DNA of 64,000 nucleotides from Clostridium sp. AM30-24 (GCF_003480435.1 NZ_QUJB01000005.1:1-64000); one strand, 5' to 3'; shown: positions 1-8,963, numbered from the stretch's first letter. The notes: generated by a model from the letters alone, not told the origin. Numbers and translations: made by a program.

Positions 1-80
1 GGCTTCCAGCCCGTTCCGATTCTTAACGGATCAAGCTCCGGTGCAAGTTTTCTCATTTCCTGACTCTTCAGACATTTCAT
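1..80 (-). CDS. IlvD/Edd-family dehydratase, N-terminal fragment
   Basis: Only the first 26 codons are inside the window, beginning MKCLKSQEMRKLAPELDPLR and running off the left edge. A good ribosome binding site (AAGGAAAT) lies just before the ATG at 80. The start resembles the N-terminus of sugar-acid dehydratases of the IlvD/Edd family, which remove water from sugar acids or dihydroxy acids using an Fe-S cluster. The position fits: it follows the GntP permease by about 140 bp on the same strand, so it would act on the imported sugar acid. The family call rests on a short stretch and on context, not on any active-site residue. Confidence 0.5.
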   Translation of the reverse strand, partial: MKCLKSQEMRKLAPELDPLRIGTGWK

Positions 81-221
81 GATATTTCCTTCTTTCTTTG
101 TGGGGTGTTACTCGTTATTGAGCGAATGATATCTTTTATTGGAACCGCTTCCCAATAATTTTGTTCTTTCTCTGCGTTTCGAATGCACCGCGGCTTTAAG
201 CTGCGTATCTGCATCTATCTA

Positions 222-1577
222 CTACGCAAAGAATGAAATTACAAGTGCTACAAGGAATCCGGTCACGCCGACTAAGGTCTCCATGATGGTCCAGGTTTTC
301 AGGGTCGTCTTCTCGTCGATTCCCACGAGGGATCTTACCAGCCAGAAACCGGAATCATTGAAGTGGGAGCATACGGTGGAACCGCCCGCTACTGCCGCTA
401 CGGTACATGCCAGATATAACGGGGACAGCTCACTGATTCCCGGAAGTGCCGCAACGATACCTGCCGCCATAGTCATGGCAACGGTCGCGGAACCGACACT
501 GATGCGGACAAGGACTGCGATGATAAATGCAAGGACAACGATCGGAAGATTCATGGATGCAACTGCATTTCCGATCACATTTCCGAGACCGGAGTACTGA
601 AGCACATAGCGGAGCACGCCGCCGCAGGCGGTAACGAGAAGGATGAGACCGGTCGGCTCTAAGGATTTTGTCATAACCTTCTCAAGCTCTTTCATCGTGT
701 ATCCATGTTTTAAACCGAGACCGAACATGGCAGCCAGAGTCGCAAGCAGCAGTGCTACGAACGGCTCACCTAAGAACTCGAAGACCGGAGCAACACCGGC
801 TAATGCCGGAACAACGCCGCAGATGGAGTCCAGAATGATGAGCACTAACGGGATCAGAATGATCCCAACGATCAGCCAGAAGCTCGGAAGCTTGGACTCA
901 TCAATCTCTTCCTGATTTGCCACACTCTCCGGTACCGGAACATAAAACTTCTTACCACAGATGGATCCCCAGACCGGACCGGCTATGATCATCGCGAAGA
1001 TTCCGCAGAAGATTCCGACTAAGATGACCCAGCCAAGATCTACATTTAACATCGTTGCTACGAGAACCGGTCCCGGTGTCGGCGGAATGAACGCATGTCC
1101 AACCGCAAGTCCTGCAAGGAGCGGGATCACATAGTGAAGAGAGGAACGCTTTGTCTTCTTTGCAAGGGAGAATGCTAACGGGATCAGAATAATCAGTCCT
1201 GCATCGAAGAATACCGGCATCGCGATCACGAGACCTGTGATTCCAAGCGCCCACGCGGCCTTCTCGTCACCGAATTTCTTTACCATCGTGACGGCGATGG
1301 TCTGTGCGCCGCCCGAGACCTCCAGGATCGCGCCGAACATGGATCCTAAGCCTACAAGCAGGGCGATTCCTTTTAACGTGTTTCCAATTCCATCATTGAC
1401 TGCCGCGATAATATCTTTCGTCGGCATTCCCGCAAGAAGTCCAATGCTGATCGCTCCGATCAGGATCGCGATCATTGCCTGCACATTAAACTTGATGATC
1501 AGGACGAGCAGGATCACAAGACCGATCATTGCTGCCAGGACAAGGCGGGTCGGGTTGAGTACAACTCCTTCAGACAT
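222..1577 (-). CDS. GntP-family gluconate/sugar-acid permease
   Basis: A 451-residue, strongly hydrophobic integral membrane protein with about twelve predicted membrane segments. It matches the GntP family in length and pattern (LVGLGSMFGAILEVSGGAQ near residue 75, and a GSATVAMTMAAGIV-type segment in the last quarter). GntP proteins are proton symporters for gluconate and related hexonates. The ATG at 1577 (MSEGVVLNP) was chosen because a GGGAGGT ribosome binding site sits 9 bases upstream; the open frame continues 15 codons further but without a site. The gene is followed by a dehydratase and preceded by its likely GntR regulator and three copies of a putative operator. The exact substrate is not readable from the sequence. 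Confidence 0.9.
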   Translation of the reverse strand: MSEGVVLNPTRLVLAAMIGLVILLVLIIKFNVQAMIAILIGAISIGLLAGMPTKDIIAAVNDGIGNTLKGIALLVGLGSMFGAILEVSGGAQTIAVTMVKKFGDEKAAWALGITGLVIAMPVFFDAGLIILIPLAFSLAKKTKRSSLHYVIPLLAGLAVGHAFIPPTPGPVLVATMLNVDLGWVILVGIFCGIFAMIIAGPVWGSICGKKFYVPVPESVANQEEIDESKLPSFWLIVGIILIPLVLIILDSICGVVPALAGVAPVFEFLGEPFVALLLATLAAMFGLGLKHGYTMKELEKVMTKSLEPTGLILLVTACGGVLRYVLQYSGLGNVIGNAVASMNLPIVVLAFIIAVLVRISVGSATVAMTMAAGIVAALPGISELSPLYLACTVAAVAGGSTVCSHFNDSGFWLVRSLVGIDEKTTLKTWTIMETLVGVTGFLVALVISFFA

Positions 1578-1717
1578 AGTGGATTTACCTCCCAGTGTAT
1601 TTGTTTTGGTTGTTCCGCGCAAAGATCCGTATCATACCCCGAACCGGACTGCTCTGCGCTTCATGGTTTCATTCCGGAAAAACAGTTCATGTTTTGACTT
1701 TCCTGTTTTTCGTTTTT

Positions 1718-1830
1718 CATCAGACATGTCAAGCCGTTTGGCAAGCTTTTTGATGTATTTGTCTGATGTCTTATGTCTATGCGCTTAATCTAACATTTTT
1801 CTATGGTATTTGCAATACTTGTCTGATGTA
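1718..1830. promoter_or_regulatory. Triple putative GntR operator upstream of the permease
   Basis: The 346-bp space between permease and regulator contains the nonamer TGTCTGATG at 1760-1768 and 1820-1828, and inverted at 1718-1726. The two direct copies share a longer core, TTGTCTGATGT. The only other copy noticed nearby is in front of the regulator gene at 2689-2697. This distribution is what an autoregulated GntR/FadR-type repressor and its target would show. The assignment is inferred from position and repetition; the word is only weakly palindromic. Confidence 0.5.
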
Positions 1831-1853
1831 TTTTATCTTTTCTCTTTTTCGCA

Positions 1854-1894
1854 CAAAAAAAGCAGGGGAAAATTGTGCATTATTTTCCCCTGCT
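1854..1894 (-). terminator. Intrinsic terminator of the GntR gene
   Basis: On the minus strand a 13-bp stem (AGCAGGGGAAAAT with its complement) and a short loop are followed by seven T. It lies 30 bp after the regulator stop codon and insulates the permease promoter region. Confidence 0.85.
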
Positions 1895-1924
1895 CCTGAC
1901 ATTCTTATTCCATTTGAATCGCTT

Positions 1925-2662
1925 CTACTGTTCTTTCTTCTCTTTTGTCTCGCCCTGCGTCTCATAGGCCGTCCGACGTCTCAAAAGCTCCTGCCTGTTA
2001 TCCGTCAGATGCATCACCATGGCACACCGCGCCCCTGTGGAATCATGATTTGCGATGGCTTCCGTGATGGCCCGGTGGGTCCTGATCGTCTCTGTCCGCA
2101 GTGAGCGCCCCGTCAGGTTCACAAAGGTATTGATTCCCGAATTGATGATCGGGATCAGGGACTCCATGACCTGATTCTTACTGCACCGGGCGATCCAGGT
2201 GTGGAACTCAATGTCCTTCGGCATGTGATCCTTGTCCGCCAGATACAGTTCCTCCGTCTCCTTACACAGCCTCTTTAATGTCACGATATCCTCGTCCGTC
2301 GCATAAACTGCAGCCTTAGAGGCGATCTCCGGCTCTAAGATCAGGCGGACGTCAAAGAGATCCAGCGCCAGCTTAAACCTGTCATGGAGCTTTGCGTTAA
2401 GCCGTAACGGGTCATCCTCCGCAGGCGTCAGACTGCTGACATACGTTCCCGCGCCTCTCCGCACCTGCAGGACTCCTTTCGTCACCAGACCTTTTACCGC
2501 CTCGCGGATCGTGCTTCGTCCCACCTCAAACATCTCCGCAAGTTCAAACTCGTTCGGAAGCCGGTCTCCCACCTCCAACGGTTTCTCTTTTATATACTCT
2601 AAGATCTGGTCCTCGATCTGGCTGCCCAGAAGTTTCCGGCCACCCCTTTTTTTCGTCTCCAT
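1925..2662 (-). CDS. GntR-family transcriptional regulator, FadR subfamily (FCD domain)
   Basis: A 245-residue DNA-binding regulator. The N-terminal winged helix (residues about 10-75) carries the typical GntR pattern, including GDRLPNEFELAEMFEVGRST and the wing GVLQVRRGAGTYV. The C-terminal helical FCD domain binds an effector, often via a metal; the His residues in EFHTW, THRAI and MVMHLTD and the Asp in FDVRLILEPE are the expected ligands. The ATG at 2662 (METKKRGG) has a GGGGGAAA site; an ATG four codons upstream has none. It is placed back-to-tail with the permease and has a copy of the shared TTGTCTGATGT word just upstream, so it probably controls itself and the sugar-acid genes. Confidence 0.9.
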   Translation of the reverse strand: METKKRGGRKLLGSQIEDQILEYIKEKPLEVGDRLPNEFELAEMFEVGRSTIREAVKGLVTKGVLQVRRGAGTYVSSLTPAEDDPLRLNAKLHDRFKLALDLFDVRLILEPEIASKAAVYATDEDIVTLKRLCKETEELYLADKDHMPKDIEFHTWIARCSKNQVMESLIPIINSGINTFVNLTGRSLRTETIRTHRAITEAIANHDSTGARCAMVMHLTDNRQELLRRRTAYETQGETKEKKEQ

Positions 2663-2686
2663 AGTTTCCCCCATGTTCTGTTACAA

Positions 2687-2699
2687 GTTGTCTGATGTC
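2687..2699 (+). promoter_or_regulatory. Putative GntR operator in front of its own gene
   Basis: Fourth copy of TTGTCTGATGT, 25 bp upstream of the regulator start. It has the same core as the copies in front of the permease, which suggests autoregulation. Confidence 0.45.
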
Positions 2700-2836
2700 T
2701 TTATTATACGGAAGATCAGATAGGCTGGCAAGCTGTTTTTTCCAAATGACCACAAATACTGAAAAAAATCCCGCACACAGTCCGGATATTATCCAGAATC
2801 TGTATGCAGGATCAGAATCATCAGATGAAATGCACT

Positions 2837-4504
2837 TTACAGCTCATCCTTCACATATCCGGCCACATTATAAGCATGGTCGGAGATACGTTCCAGATTG
2901 CTCAGGATATCTAAGAACACAACGCCGGCGGACGGGTTGCACTCGTTCTTGGAAAGACGCTCGATGTGCTTGTCGCGCATCTCCTCCTCGAGAGTATCCA
3001 CACGGTCTTCCAACTTGCTGACCTGACGGATATCCTCCATTCCACCATCCTGACGGGCAGCGACTGCATGGTCTACAGCTCCGATGGCCGCGCTCGAAAT
3101 CTCTTTGAGATCCTCGATCCCGGTCTCTGAGAAAGCGAGTCCATGTTTCTTCAGGTACTGTGCCGCCTCCGCGAGGTTTTCCGCATGGTCGCCCACACGT
3201 TCTAAATCGCTGATGCTATAGAAGAGGTTGCTGACCTGAACTTTCTGCTTCTCATTTAAGGACAGGTTGTTGACCTTAATGAGATATTCGGTAAGCTTCT
3301 TATTTAAAATATCGATCTCTGTCTCGTTCTTAAAAACCTCATCCAGACATTCATATTTGTTTTCCAGAAGGACGCTTGTTGCAAGCTTTAAGTTTGCAAG
3401 GGCCATCTTACCCATATGAACGACTTCCATCACACCGACTTCAAGGGCAAAGGTCGGGGATTTGAAGATACGTTCGTCGAGAACCGGAAGCTCGTCCTCC
3501 TTTGTTTCCTTCTTCTCCTCTTCCTCGCCTGTCTCACGGACGATCAGACCGGAGAACGCAACGAGCTGTTTCGCGAACGGGAATAAGAGCAGGGTGTTCG
3601 TCACGTTAAAGAATGTATGGAACACCGAGATCTGGAAGGAATTGATGCTGCTCTGGGCAATATCCGGGCGCATCATGGAAATGATATACATACCGATTCC
3701 GAATACGACCGCACCGAAGCCATTGAAGGTCAGATGGATCACGGACGCGCGCTTAGCGTTGCGGCTTGTACCGGCACTGGATAAAAGCGCAGTCAGACAT
3801 GATCCGATATTCTGTCCAAGGGTAATATAAATCGCGGCATTTGCGGATACCACTCCACTCATCGCCAGAGTCTGTAAGATACCGACCGAGGCGGTGGAAC
3901 TCTGGATGATCGCAGTTACAAGGGCACCGACAAGAATACCGAGAATCGGATTTCTTCCGAGTACCGCAAACGCCTTCGCAAAGATCGGGGCATCCGTGTA
4001 CGGTGCTACCGAACCCGACATAAAGGTCAGACCCACAAACAGGAGTCCGACACCGATACAGATCTCACCTGCCAGACTCTCCTTTTTCTTCTTGGAAAAC
4101 ATCAAAAAGGCTGCACCGATGGCAACTACGAGCGGTGCGAAAAACGACGGCTGCAGGATCTTCATCGCATCCCCCAGCGAGTTTAAGGAAACCATCCATG
4201 CGGTGATCGTTGTACCGATGTTTGCACCCATGATGACCCCGACCGCCTGGGTCAGATTCAAAATTCCGGCGTTTACGAAACCAACGACCATGACGGTTGT
4301 GGCTCCGCTGCTGTGCAGGATCGCGGTGATCAGAGCGCCGAGACCGACTGCCAGAAGTCTGTTGTCTGTCACCATCCTCAGGAACTTGTTCAGCTTACTT
4401 CCCGCGGACTTCTGCATGCCGTCACCCATGATGCTCATACCGTAAAGGAACATGCCAAGACCACCGAGGAAACTGAATATACTTTCCAGATATCCGATAT
4501 TCAT
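2837..4504 (-). CDS. Na+/phosphate cotransporter with C-terminal PhoU-like domain
   Basis: A 555-residue protein. The first 310 residues are a membrane domain with the twin signature of Na/Pi-cotransporter II proteins (HSSGATT and GANIGTTITAW in the first repeat, QSSTASVG and GQNIGSCLTA in the second). A charged linker (GEEEEKKETKEDE) leads to a helical PhoU-like domain with the ERVGDHAEN and ERISDHAYN metal-binding repeats. The family imports phosphate with sodium; the PhoU part is thought to be regulatory. The ATG at 4504 (MNIGYLES) has a GGAGAAGG site; the 40 upstream codons lack membrane or signal character. It seems to be a single-gene unit. Confidence 0.92.
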   Translation of the reverse strand: MNIGYLESIFSFLGGLGMFLYGMSIMGDGMQKSAGSKLNKFLRMVTDNRLLAVGLGALITAILHSSGATTVMVVGFVNAGILNLTQAVGVIMGANIGTTITAWMVSLNSLGDAMKILQPSFFAPLVVAIGAAFLMFSKKKKESLAGEICIGVGLLFVGLTFMSGSVAPYTDAPIFAKAFAVLGRNPILGILVGALVTAIIQSSTASVGILQTLAMSGVVSANAAIYITLGQNIGSCLTALLSSAGTSRNAKRASVIHLTFNGFGAVVFGIGMYIISMMRPDIAQSSINSFQISVFHTFFNVTNTLLLFPFAKQLVAFSGLIVRETGEEEEKKETKEDELPVLDERIFKSPTFALEVGVMEVVHMGKMALANLKLATSVLLENKYECLDEVFKNETEIDILNKKLTEYLIKVNNLSLNEKQKVQVSNLFYSISDLERVGDHAENLAEAAQYLKKHGLAFSETGIEDLKEISSAAIGAVDHAVAARQDGGMEDIRQVSKLEDRVDTLEEEMRDKHIERLSKNECNPSAGVVFLDILSNLERISDHAYNVAGYVKDEL

Positions 4505-4709
4505 AATGCCTTCTCCATTCTCTTTTGTCGCTGCCTGTTGTCCTAACGCGGCGGCGTGGCAAACGCACAGTTTCGATCTGATTCTGCAAAATTTGCCTTC
4601 GTGTTCCATCATATCATAGAGCACACGGTTTTTTCAATTATAAATATAATATTTGTAAATTTTAGGTAAAGAATACAAAATGACTTTCGAATTTTTAGTG
4701 AATGTCCCG

Positions 4710-5423
4710 TTACTTCTTCAGAATTTTTATCGCTTTCTTTACATCCTTATGGAAATCCTCCCATTTCTCCGGATAATCCACAAAATATTTCGGGCAGATC
4801 TTTCCCGTCACGTCATAGTGGCGGATCACGTCATCCGGCTTCAGATCAAACTCCACGCAGAGGTACGCGCATAAGTTTACAAGTGTCTGATATGTACTGT
4901 CATAAAATTTTCCGGTCTCATCCGGGTGGCAGCACTCGATGGAGATCGTGTCACTGTTCCGGTTGTTGGATGCATAAGCCACCTCATTTAACGGGACGCA
5001 CTGGACGACCTCACCCTCCAGACCGATCACGAAATGGCTGCTGACAGAGGTAGTCTTCGAACCAGTCTGGTCCTTTAATCCTTCAAAATAATTCCGGTTT
5101 TCCAGCGCGGTACTGCAGGGGTTTGCGACATAGTGTACCACGATGCCGTTTACTTTCTCAAGCGGGATCTGCGGCCGTGAGTACTCATTCGGGGTCAGCA
5201 AATTTACATTCACATACTCCGGAACCGCCACATCCGCCGGATCTACCTGTTTCCTCCCCGTAAGTTTCTTTGTCACGAGCACAGCCGTGATGATCACGGC
5301 GATCCCGATCACCGCAGTCAGTCCGCCTACGATCATTCGGCGGGTCCGCTCCTGTTTTCTTCGTCTTCTCCGGTTTTCCTCCCGCCGGATCCTTCGCTCT
5401 TCGATCTCATCTCTGTATGGCAT
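4710..5423 (-). CDS. Membrane-anchored N-acetylmuramoyl-L-alanine amidase (Amidase_2 type)
   Basis: A 237-residue protein with an Arg-rich cytoplasmic start (RRIRREENRRRRRKQ), one membrane helix at about residues 30-51, and an extracellular Amidase_2/PGRP-like domain. Family zinc ligands are visible: His in VVHYVANP, His in RHYDVTGK and Cys in KICPKY. SSHFVIGLEGEVVQ is the usual substrate-groove strand. It is expected to cut the bond between muramic acid and the stem peptide. It stands alone between the phosphate transporter and a repeat element; an AAAGGA-type site precedes the ATG. Confidence 0.88.
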   Translation of the reverse strand: MPYRDEIEERRIRREENRRRRRKQERTRRMIVGGLTAVIGIAVIITAVLVTKKLTGRKQVDPADVAVPEYVNVNLLTPNEYSRPQIPLEKVNGIVVHYVANPCSTALENRNYFEGLKDQTGSKTTSVSSHFVIGLEGEVVQCVPLNEVAYASNNRNSDTISIECCHPDETGKFYDSTYQTLVNLCAYLCVEFDLKPDDVIRHYDVTGKICPKYFVDYPEKWEDFHKDVKKAIKILKK

Positions 5424-5459
5424 TGTTCTTTCCTTTCTTCTATATATAGAATTATGATG

Positions 5460-5590
5460 TAACTATTCCGCAGGTCTATGCACTTACTGCGCTGACCGTA
5501 AGAAAATCTATGCTGGAAGGCAAAAATCCCATCGGCACAGCCGATTTGAAATGGATTTTTGCGCGTAACCGCGAGGGCATTGAACCGTTA
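5460..5590. repeat. Dispersed palindromic repeat, long form, copy 1
   Basis: About 130 bp beginning TAACTATTCCGCAGG and ending GAACCGTTA. It is closely similar along its length to the sequence at 59836-59969, sharing for example GCGCTGACCGTAAGAAAA and GCTGGAAGGCAAAAATCCCA. The ends are partly complementary. It fills the gap between the amidase and the Crp gene and encodes nothing convincing. Confidence 0.75.
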
Positions 5591-5592
5591 CG

Positions 5593-6249
5593 TTATAAAA
5601 GCGTAAAAAGGTTCTTCTCGAATTCAATCAGCCCGTCTTTTTTCATTCTGGAGAGTTCTGCGGACAGAGCGCTCCTGTCCACCGCGAGATAATCCGCGAG
5701 CTGCTGGCGGTTAAAGGGAATCCCGAAGGTCTTTTTCTTCTGTTTTTCCGACTCAAAGGATAGGTACGCCATCACCTTTTCCCGGATGGACCTCTGTCCC
5801 ATGTGGTCGATCTTCCGCGTCAGCATGAGATTTTTCTTTGCCATAATATAAAGAAGGTTGTGGATCAGGCGGTTGTGGTGGGAGCATGCCGGGGTGCAGA
5901 CGTTTAGGATCTTTCCGATGTCCAGAAACAGGATCCGGCACTTCTCCGCCGCCTCCACATTTACCATCAGAGGCTCGCCGGGCATACAGGCATAGGCCTC
6001 TCCGAAGAGCTCGCCGCTCCCAGCATGTCCAAGGACCTGCCTGTTTCCCCAGAAATCGTCCCGGGAGATCTCGACACTTCCGGAGAGGATGAATCCCATG
6101 GAGCGGATCGCAGTTCCTGCAAGAAAGACCGCGTCGCCTTTTTCGTATTTCTTTTCGACTGCGGAGAGACATTTCAAGATGCTCTCCTTTTCTTCCGGGT
6201 GGATTCCGGCGAAAAGCGGGGAATCCGGAATTTCTTCTTTGTGGATCAT
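5593..6249 (-). CDS. Crp/Fnr-family transcriptional regulator
   Basis: A 218-residue regulator with an N-terminal cyclic-nucleotide-type beta barrel (PLFAGIHPEE, FILSGSVEISRDD, GSGELFGEAYACM) and a C-terminal winged helix (FNRQQLADYLAVDRSALSAE). No N-terminal Cys cluster like Fnr is present. Such clostridial proteins often respond to redox or nitrosative signals. The ATG at 6249 follows AAGGAAAACT; a GTG six codons upstream is less likely. It is divergent from a ferredoxin gene followed by a small Hcp-like protein, the arrangement expected for a regulator of a hydroxylamine/NO-stress unit; this role is inferred. Confidence 0.88.
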   Translation of the reverse strand: MIHKEEIPDSPLFAGIHPEEKESILKCLSAVEKKYEKGDAVFLAGTAIRSMGFILSGSVEISRDDFWGNRQVLGHAGSGELFGEAYACMPGEPLMVNVEAAEKCRILFLDIGKILNVCTPACSHHNRLIHNLLYIMAKKNLMLTRKIDHMGQRSIREKVMAYLSFESEKQKKKTFGIPFNRQQLADYLAVDRSALSAELSRMKKDGLIEFEKNLFTLL

Positions 6250-6393
6250 AGTTTTCCTTTCTTTCACCTAACACGGGCGGCCATTTGCACTTTCCTGTTT
6301 CCTTCCTCCATCACGTGCGGTCTACCTTTTTTCAGTTCTGAATGTACCGCATTTCGGATTTTTCGTTGGAATTACAACATACTTTTTGTCATC

Positions 6394-6424
6394 ATTGTAG
6401 TATATTGACGATACAAAAGTCAAT
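6394..6424 (-). promoter_or_regulatory. crp-type gene promoter with embedded palindrome
   Basis: On the minus strand TTGACT (6423-6418) and TACAAT (6399-6394) are separated by 18 bp. The perfect inverted repeat ATTGAC-N9-GTCAAT at 6404-6424 covers the -35 and spacer, suggesting control by the encoded regulator at this divergent promoter region. Confidence 0.55.
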
Positions 6425-6538
6425 ACATGACACTTACAAAATCTGCCACGATCCGCTTTTTCCGGATGCATGGCAGCTAATACACCGCAATAGAAATTGC
6501 TGAGACAATATTTACGCATTTTGAAAGGGGAACTTAAA

Positions 6539-7294
6539 TTGAAAAGAACGATCGTAAAAATTGATGAAGAAAAATGCAACGGCTGCGGAGCATGCGCAGC
6601 AGCCTGTCAGGAAGGCGCGATCGCAATGATCAACGGAAAGGCGAAGCTGATCCGCGACGATTACTGTGACGGTCTTGGGAACTGTCTTCCGGCCTGTCCG
6701 GCGGACGCAATCAGCTTTGAGGAACGCGAGGCTGCCGCTTATGACCATGAAGCGGTTCTGGCACACATGGCGGCAAGAAAAGCTGCTTCCCTCATGCCGA
6801 CAGAGGCACCGGCCCCGAAGCCGGAATTTACAGGATGCCCGGGAAGCATGAGCCGCATGATCTCCCATGCTGCCGCATCTGAAAACAGCGTTGCAGCGAT
6901 CCCGGGACATTCTGCGCCCGTCTCCATGGAAAGCAGACTCTCCCAGTGGCCGGTCCAGATCAAGCTTGCCCCGGTCCGTGCCCCGTACTTTGACGGTGCA
7001 AAGCTTCTTATCGCGGCAGACTGTACCGCTTACGCATACGGAAACTTCCACAACGATTTCATTGATGGCCACGTGACACTCATCGGATGTCCAAAGCTGG
7101 ATTCTGTGGACTATTCCGAGAAGCTCACGGAGATCATCCGCCTCAACGATATCCAGAGCGTGACAGTTGTTCGAATGGAGGTTCCGTGCTGCGGTGGGAT
7201 CGAGGCAGCCGTGAAGAATGCGCTGATGGCCAGCGAAAAATTTATTCCGTGGCAGGTGTACACGATCAGCACCGATGGACGGATCTTAAAATAA
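6539..7294 (+). CDS. 2x[4Fe-4S] ferredoxin-type protein
   Basis: A 251-residue soluble protein. Residues about 5-65 hold a bacterial ferredoxin domain with CNGCGACAAACQEG and a second cluster CDGLGNCLPACPADA. The rest is an uncharacterised domain ending in PCCGGIEAAVKNA, a motif seen in redox partner proteins next to Crp/Fnr regulators. The start is taken as TTG at 6539 (LKRTIVKIDEE) because AAAGGGGA lies 8 bases before it; the ATG at 6497 has no site. It probably supplies electrons to a partner reductase. It is followed at 120 bp by a small Hcp-like protein. Confidence 0.85.
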   Translation: MKRTIVKIDEEKCNGCGACAAACQEGAIAMINGKAKLIRDDYCDGLGNCLPACPADAISFEEREAAAYDHEAVLAHMAARKAASLMPTEAPAPKPEFTGCPGSMSRMISHAAASENSVAAIPGHSAPVSMESRLSQWPVQIKLAPVRAPYFDGAKLLIAADCTAYAYGNFHNDFIDGHVTLIGCPKLDSVDYSEKLTEIIRLNDIQSVTVVRMEVPCCGGIEAAVKNALMASEKFIPWQVYTISTDGRILK

Positions 7295-7414
7295 GATCCC
7301 GTCCCTGCCAGTTCTTCCGGAAAATTCCATTGGTATAGCCGATCCGGAAGGGATCTTTGCTTGTAACTATGAAGCTACCGAATCGACATTTTTATATTTA
7401 AGAAGGGAACTTAT

Positions 7415-7918
7415 ATGTCTCTATCAACTACTACAAATACCTCCGGCCGCACCCCGGAGCAGGACGCTGTCATCTGCGCCCTCATCGGGCTCGCCCGCGC
7501 CGCGGAGGCAAAGGAGATTCCGGCCGGGACCGCTCCGGTCCTCTTCGCCGCCCTCTCATCCGTGACACCTGGAAGTCCGCTCTCCGTTTCTGCTGCCAGA
7601 GACCTTGTGGAGCAGATCCATAAGCAGAAAGCCATCATTGCCCCGGACTGCGCCGCCTGCCCGTCCCCCTGCGGACGGACTTCGGATTTTCTCCCGGAAG
7701 ACTTAAATCGCACCGACGACGGCCTCTTCGAGGATCGGAACCGGCTGCTTGCAGAACTCAGCCAGCACGCGAAAGAGGAATGGAAGCGCATTCTCGCGGA
7801 GCAGGAAGCTCCGGAGATCACACGACTCTTTATGGACTGCGTGTTCATGGCGGGATATGCATATGAAAAGGAGCTGTTTGCGCCGTATTTTGAAAAATTG
7901 GCGGCACTGAACGACTGA
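7415..7918 (+). CDS. Small helical protein resembling the Hcp/prismane N-terminal region
   Basis: 167 residues, predicted mostly helical. The stretch ICALIGLARAAEAKE followed by LFAALSSVTPG resembles the helical part of hydroxylamine reductases (Hcp), and CAACPSPCG is a possible metal or cluster motif. It lacks the catalytic domains of Hcp, which is over 500 residues. It has an AAGGGAAC ribosome binding site and follows the ferredoxin gene; a terminator closes the unit. I infer an accessory in a nitrosative or redox stress response; no function is established from sequence. Confidence 0.75.
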   Translation: MSLSTTTNTSGRTPEQDAVICALIGLARAAEAKEIPAGTAPVLFAALSSVTPGSPLSVSAARDLVEQIHKQKAIIAPDCAACPSPCGRTSDFLPEDLNRTDDGLFEDRNRLLAELSQHAKEEWKRILAEQEAPEITRLFMDCVFMAGYAYEKELFAPYFEKLAALND

Positions 7919-7925
7919 GAAAAAA

Positions 7926-7982
7926 AGATTGATACAGGGAGCCTGTTTTCGCCCTCTGTATCAATCTTCTGCATTGATTTTT
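7926..7982 (+). terminator. Terminator after the ferredoxin unit
   Basis: A 12-bp perfect stem AGATTGATACAG / CTGTATCAATCT (7926-7937 and 7956-7967) followed by a T-rich stretch. It lies 8 bp after the stop codon. Confidence 0.8.
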
Positions 7983-8009
7983 ATGATTTTTTATAGAATC
8001 ATAGAATCA

Positions 8010-8834
8010 TCAGATAAACCACTCTGCCTCAGCCCGTCTCTGGTAATTCTGTTTTAACATTTCCACATGAGATAAAAATGCCTCGTCATCAAAATACTTT
8101 GCGCCTGTCGGACATGCCTTGATGCAGGCATGGCACTTGATGCAGATTCCGGTGCAGGTATCCGGCGCGTCCTTCGGGATGGATCCCATCGGACAGACGG
8201 TCGCACAGATTCCGCACTTCGTGCATTTTTCCGGGTCTGTCTTCGGTTTCGCCTTTAAGAACACTGCAGGTTTTCCATCCGTTCCAAGCGGTGTATAGTA
8301 GGCAGTCACCGGATCATCGCCGCGGACCTCGATCTTTGCCGGGATCTCCGTCATATCAGCAACTTTCTTCGCGACCTTCTCACCAAATTCCGCGATCTTC
8401 GCGAGATCATCCGCATCCGGACGTCCTGTCGCAAGCTTATTGCTGAACACATGCTCTGTCGGGATTCCAGCAGCTGCAATCGTATGGAAGCCGTGAAGCT
8501 CCAGCTCGTTGCGAAGCTCGATCAGACCGTTGTCAAAGTTTCTGTTTCCGAATACCGATACCGGTACCGCCAGCGCGCCGTTTCCCTCAAACGCACTCTG
8601 CACATACGGCAGCATCTTATTCGGAATCCGTCCCGCGTAGACCGGTGTGCTGAAAAATACAAGATCCTCACTTTCAAAACTCGTAATACCTTCCCGGTTC
8701 TCCGGAAGTGTAAAATCAAATGTCTCCACCGGCACCCCAAGACATTCTGCCGCCTTTTTCGCCATCGTCGTGATTACTTTTTTCGCGTTTCCTGTGGGGC
8801 TGAAATATACCGCCCAAACTTTTGTGATCTTCAT
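8010..8834 (-). CDS. EFR1-type flavodoxin-ferredoxin fusion
   Basis: A 274-residue protein with an N-terminal flavodoxin-like fold (YFSPTGNAKKV as FMN phosphate loop, FFSTPVYAGRIPN) and a C-terminal pair of [4Fe-4S] motifs, CTKCGICATVCPMG and CIKCHACIKACPTGA. EFR1 proteins are electron carriers common in anaerobic clostridia; partners are usually unknown. The gene is monocistronic with its own promoter at 8868-8896 and converges on the ferredoxin unit. Confidence 0.9.
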   Translation of the reverse strand: MKITKVWAVYFSPTGNAKKVITTMAKKAAECLGVPVETFDFTLPENREGITSFESEDLVFFSTPVYAGRIPNKMLPYVQSAFEGNGALAVPVSVFGNRNFDNGLIELRNELELHGFHTIAAAGIPTEHVFSNKLATGRPDADDLAKIAEFGEKVAKKVADMTEIPAKIEVRGDDPVTAYYTPLGTDGKPAVFLKAKPKTDPEKCTKCGICATVCPMGSIPKDAPDTCTGICIKCHACIKACPTGAKYFDDEAFLSHVEMLKQNYQRRAEAEWFI

Positions 8835-8867
8835 AATCCTTTTCCTCCAATCTATCCTTCTTTTTGT

Positions 8868-8896
8868 ATCTTAAAGCATGGAAGAACATTTGTCAA
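8868..8896 (-). promoter_or_regulatory. Sigma-A promoter of the EFR1 gene
   Basis: Minus-strand TTGACA (8896-8891), 17 bp, TAAGAT (8873-8868), about 35 bp before the start codon. Confidence 0.7.
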
Positions 8897-8963
8897 TGAA
8901 GGCGGTCACTCAGATACGACGAATGCAGGAATGATCATCTACCATCAATTTCTGCATATAGCA

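Noticed and set aside
6322..6579. 85-codon minus-strand frame upstream of the ferredoxin
   Set aside because: It covers the divergent promoter region, has no binding site and no recognisable similarity.
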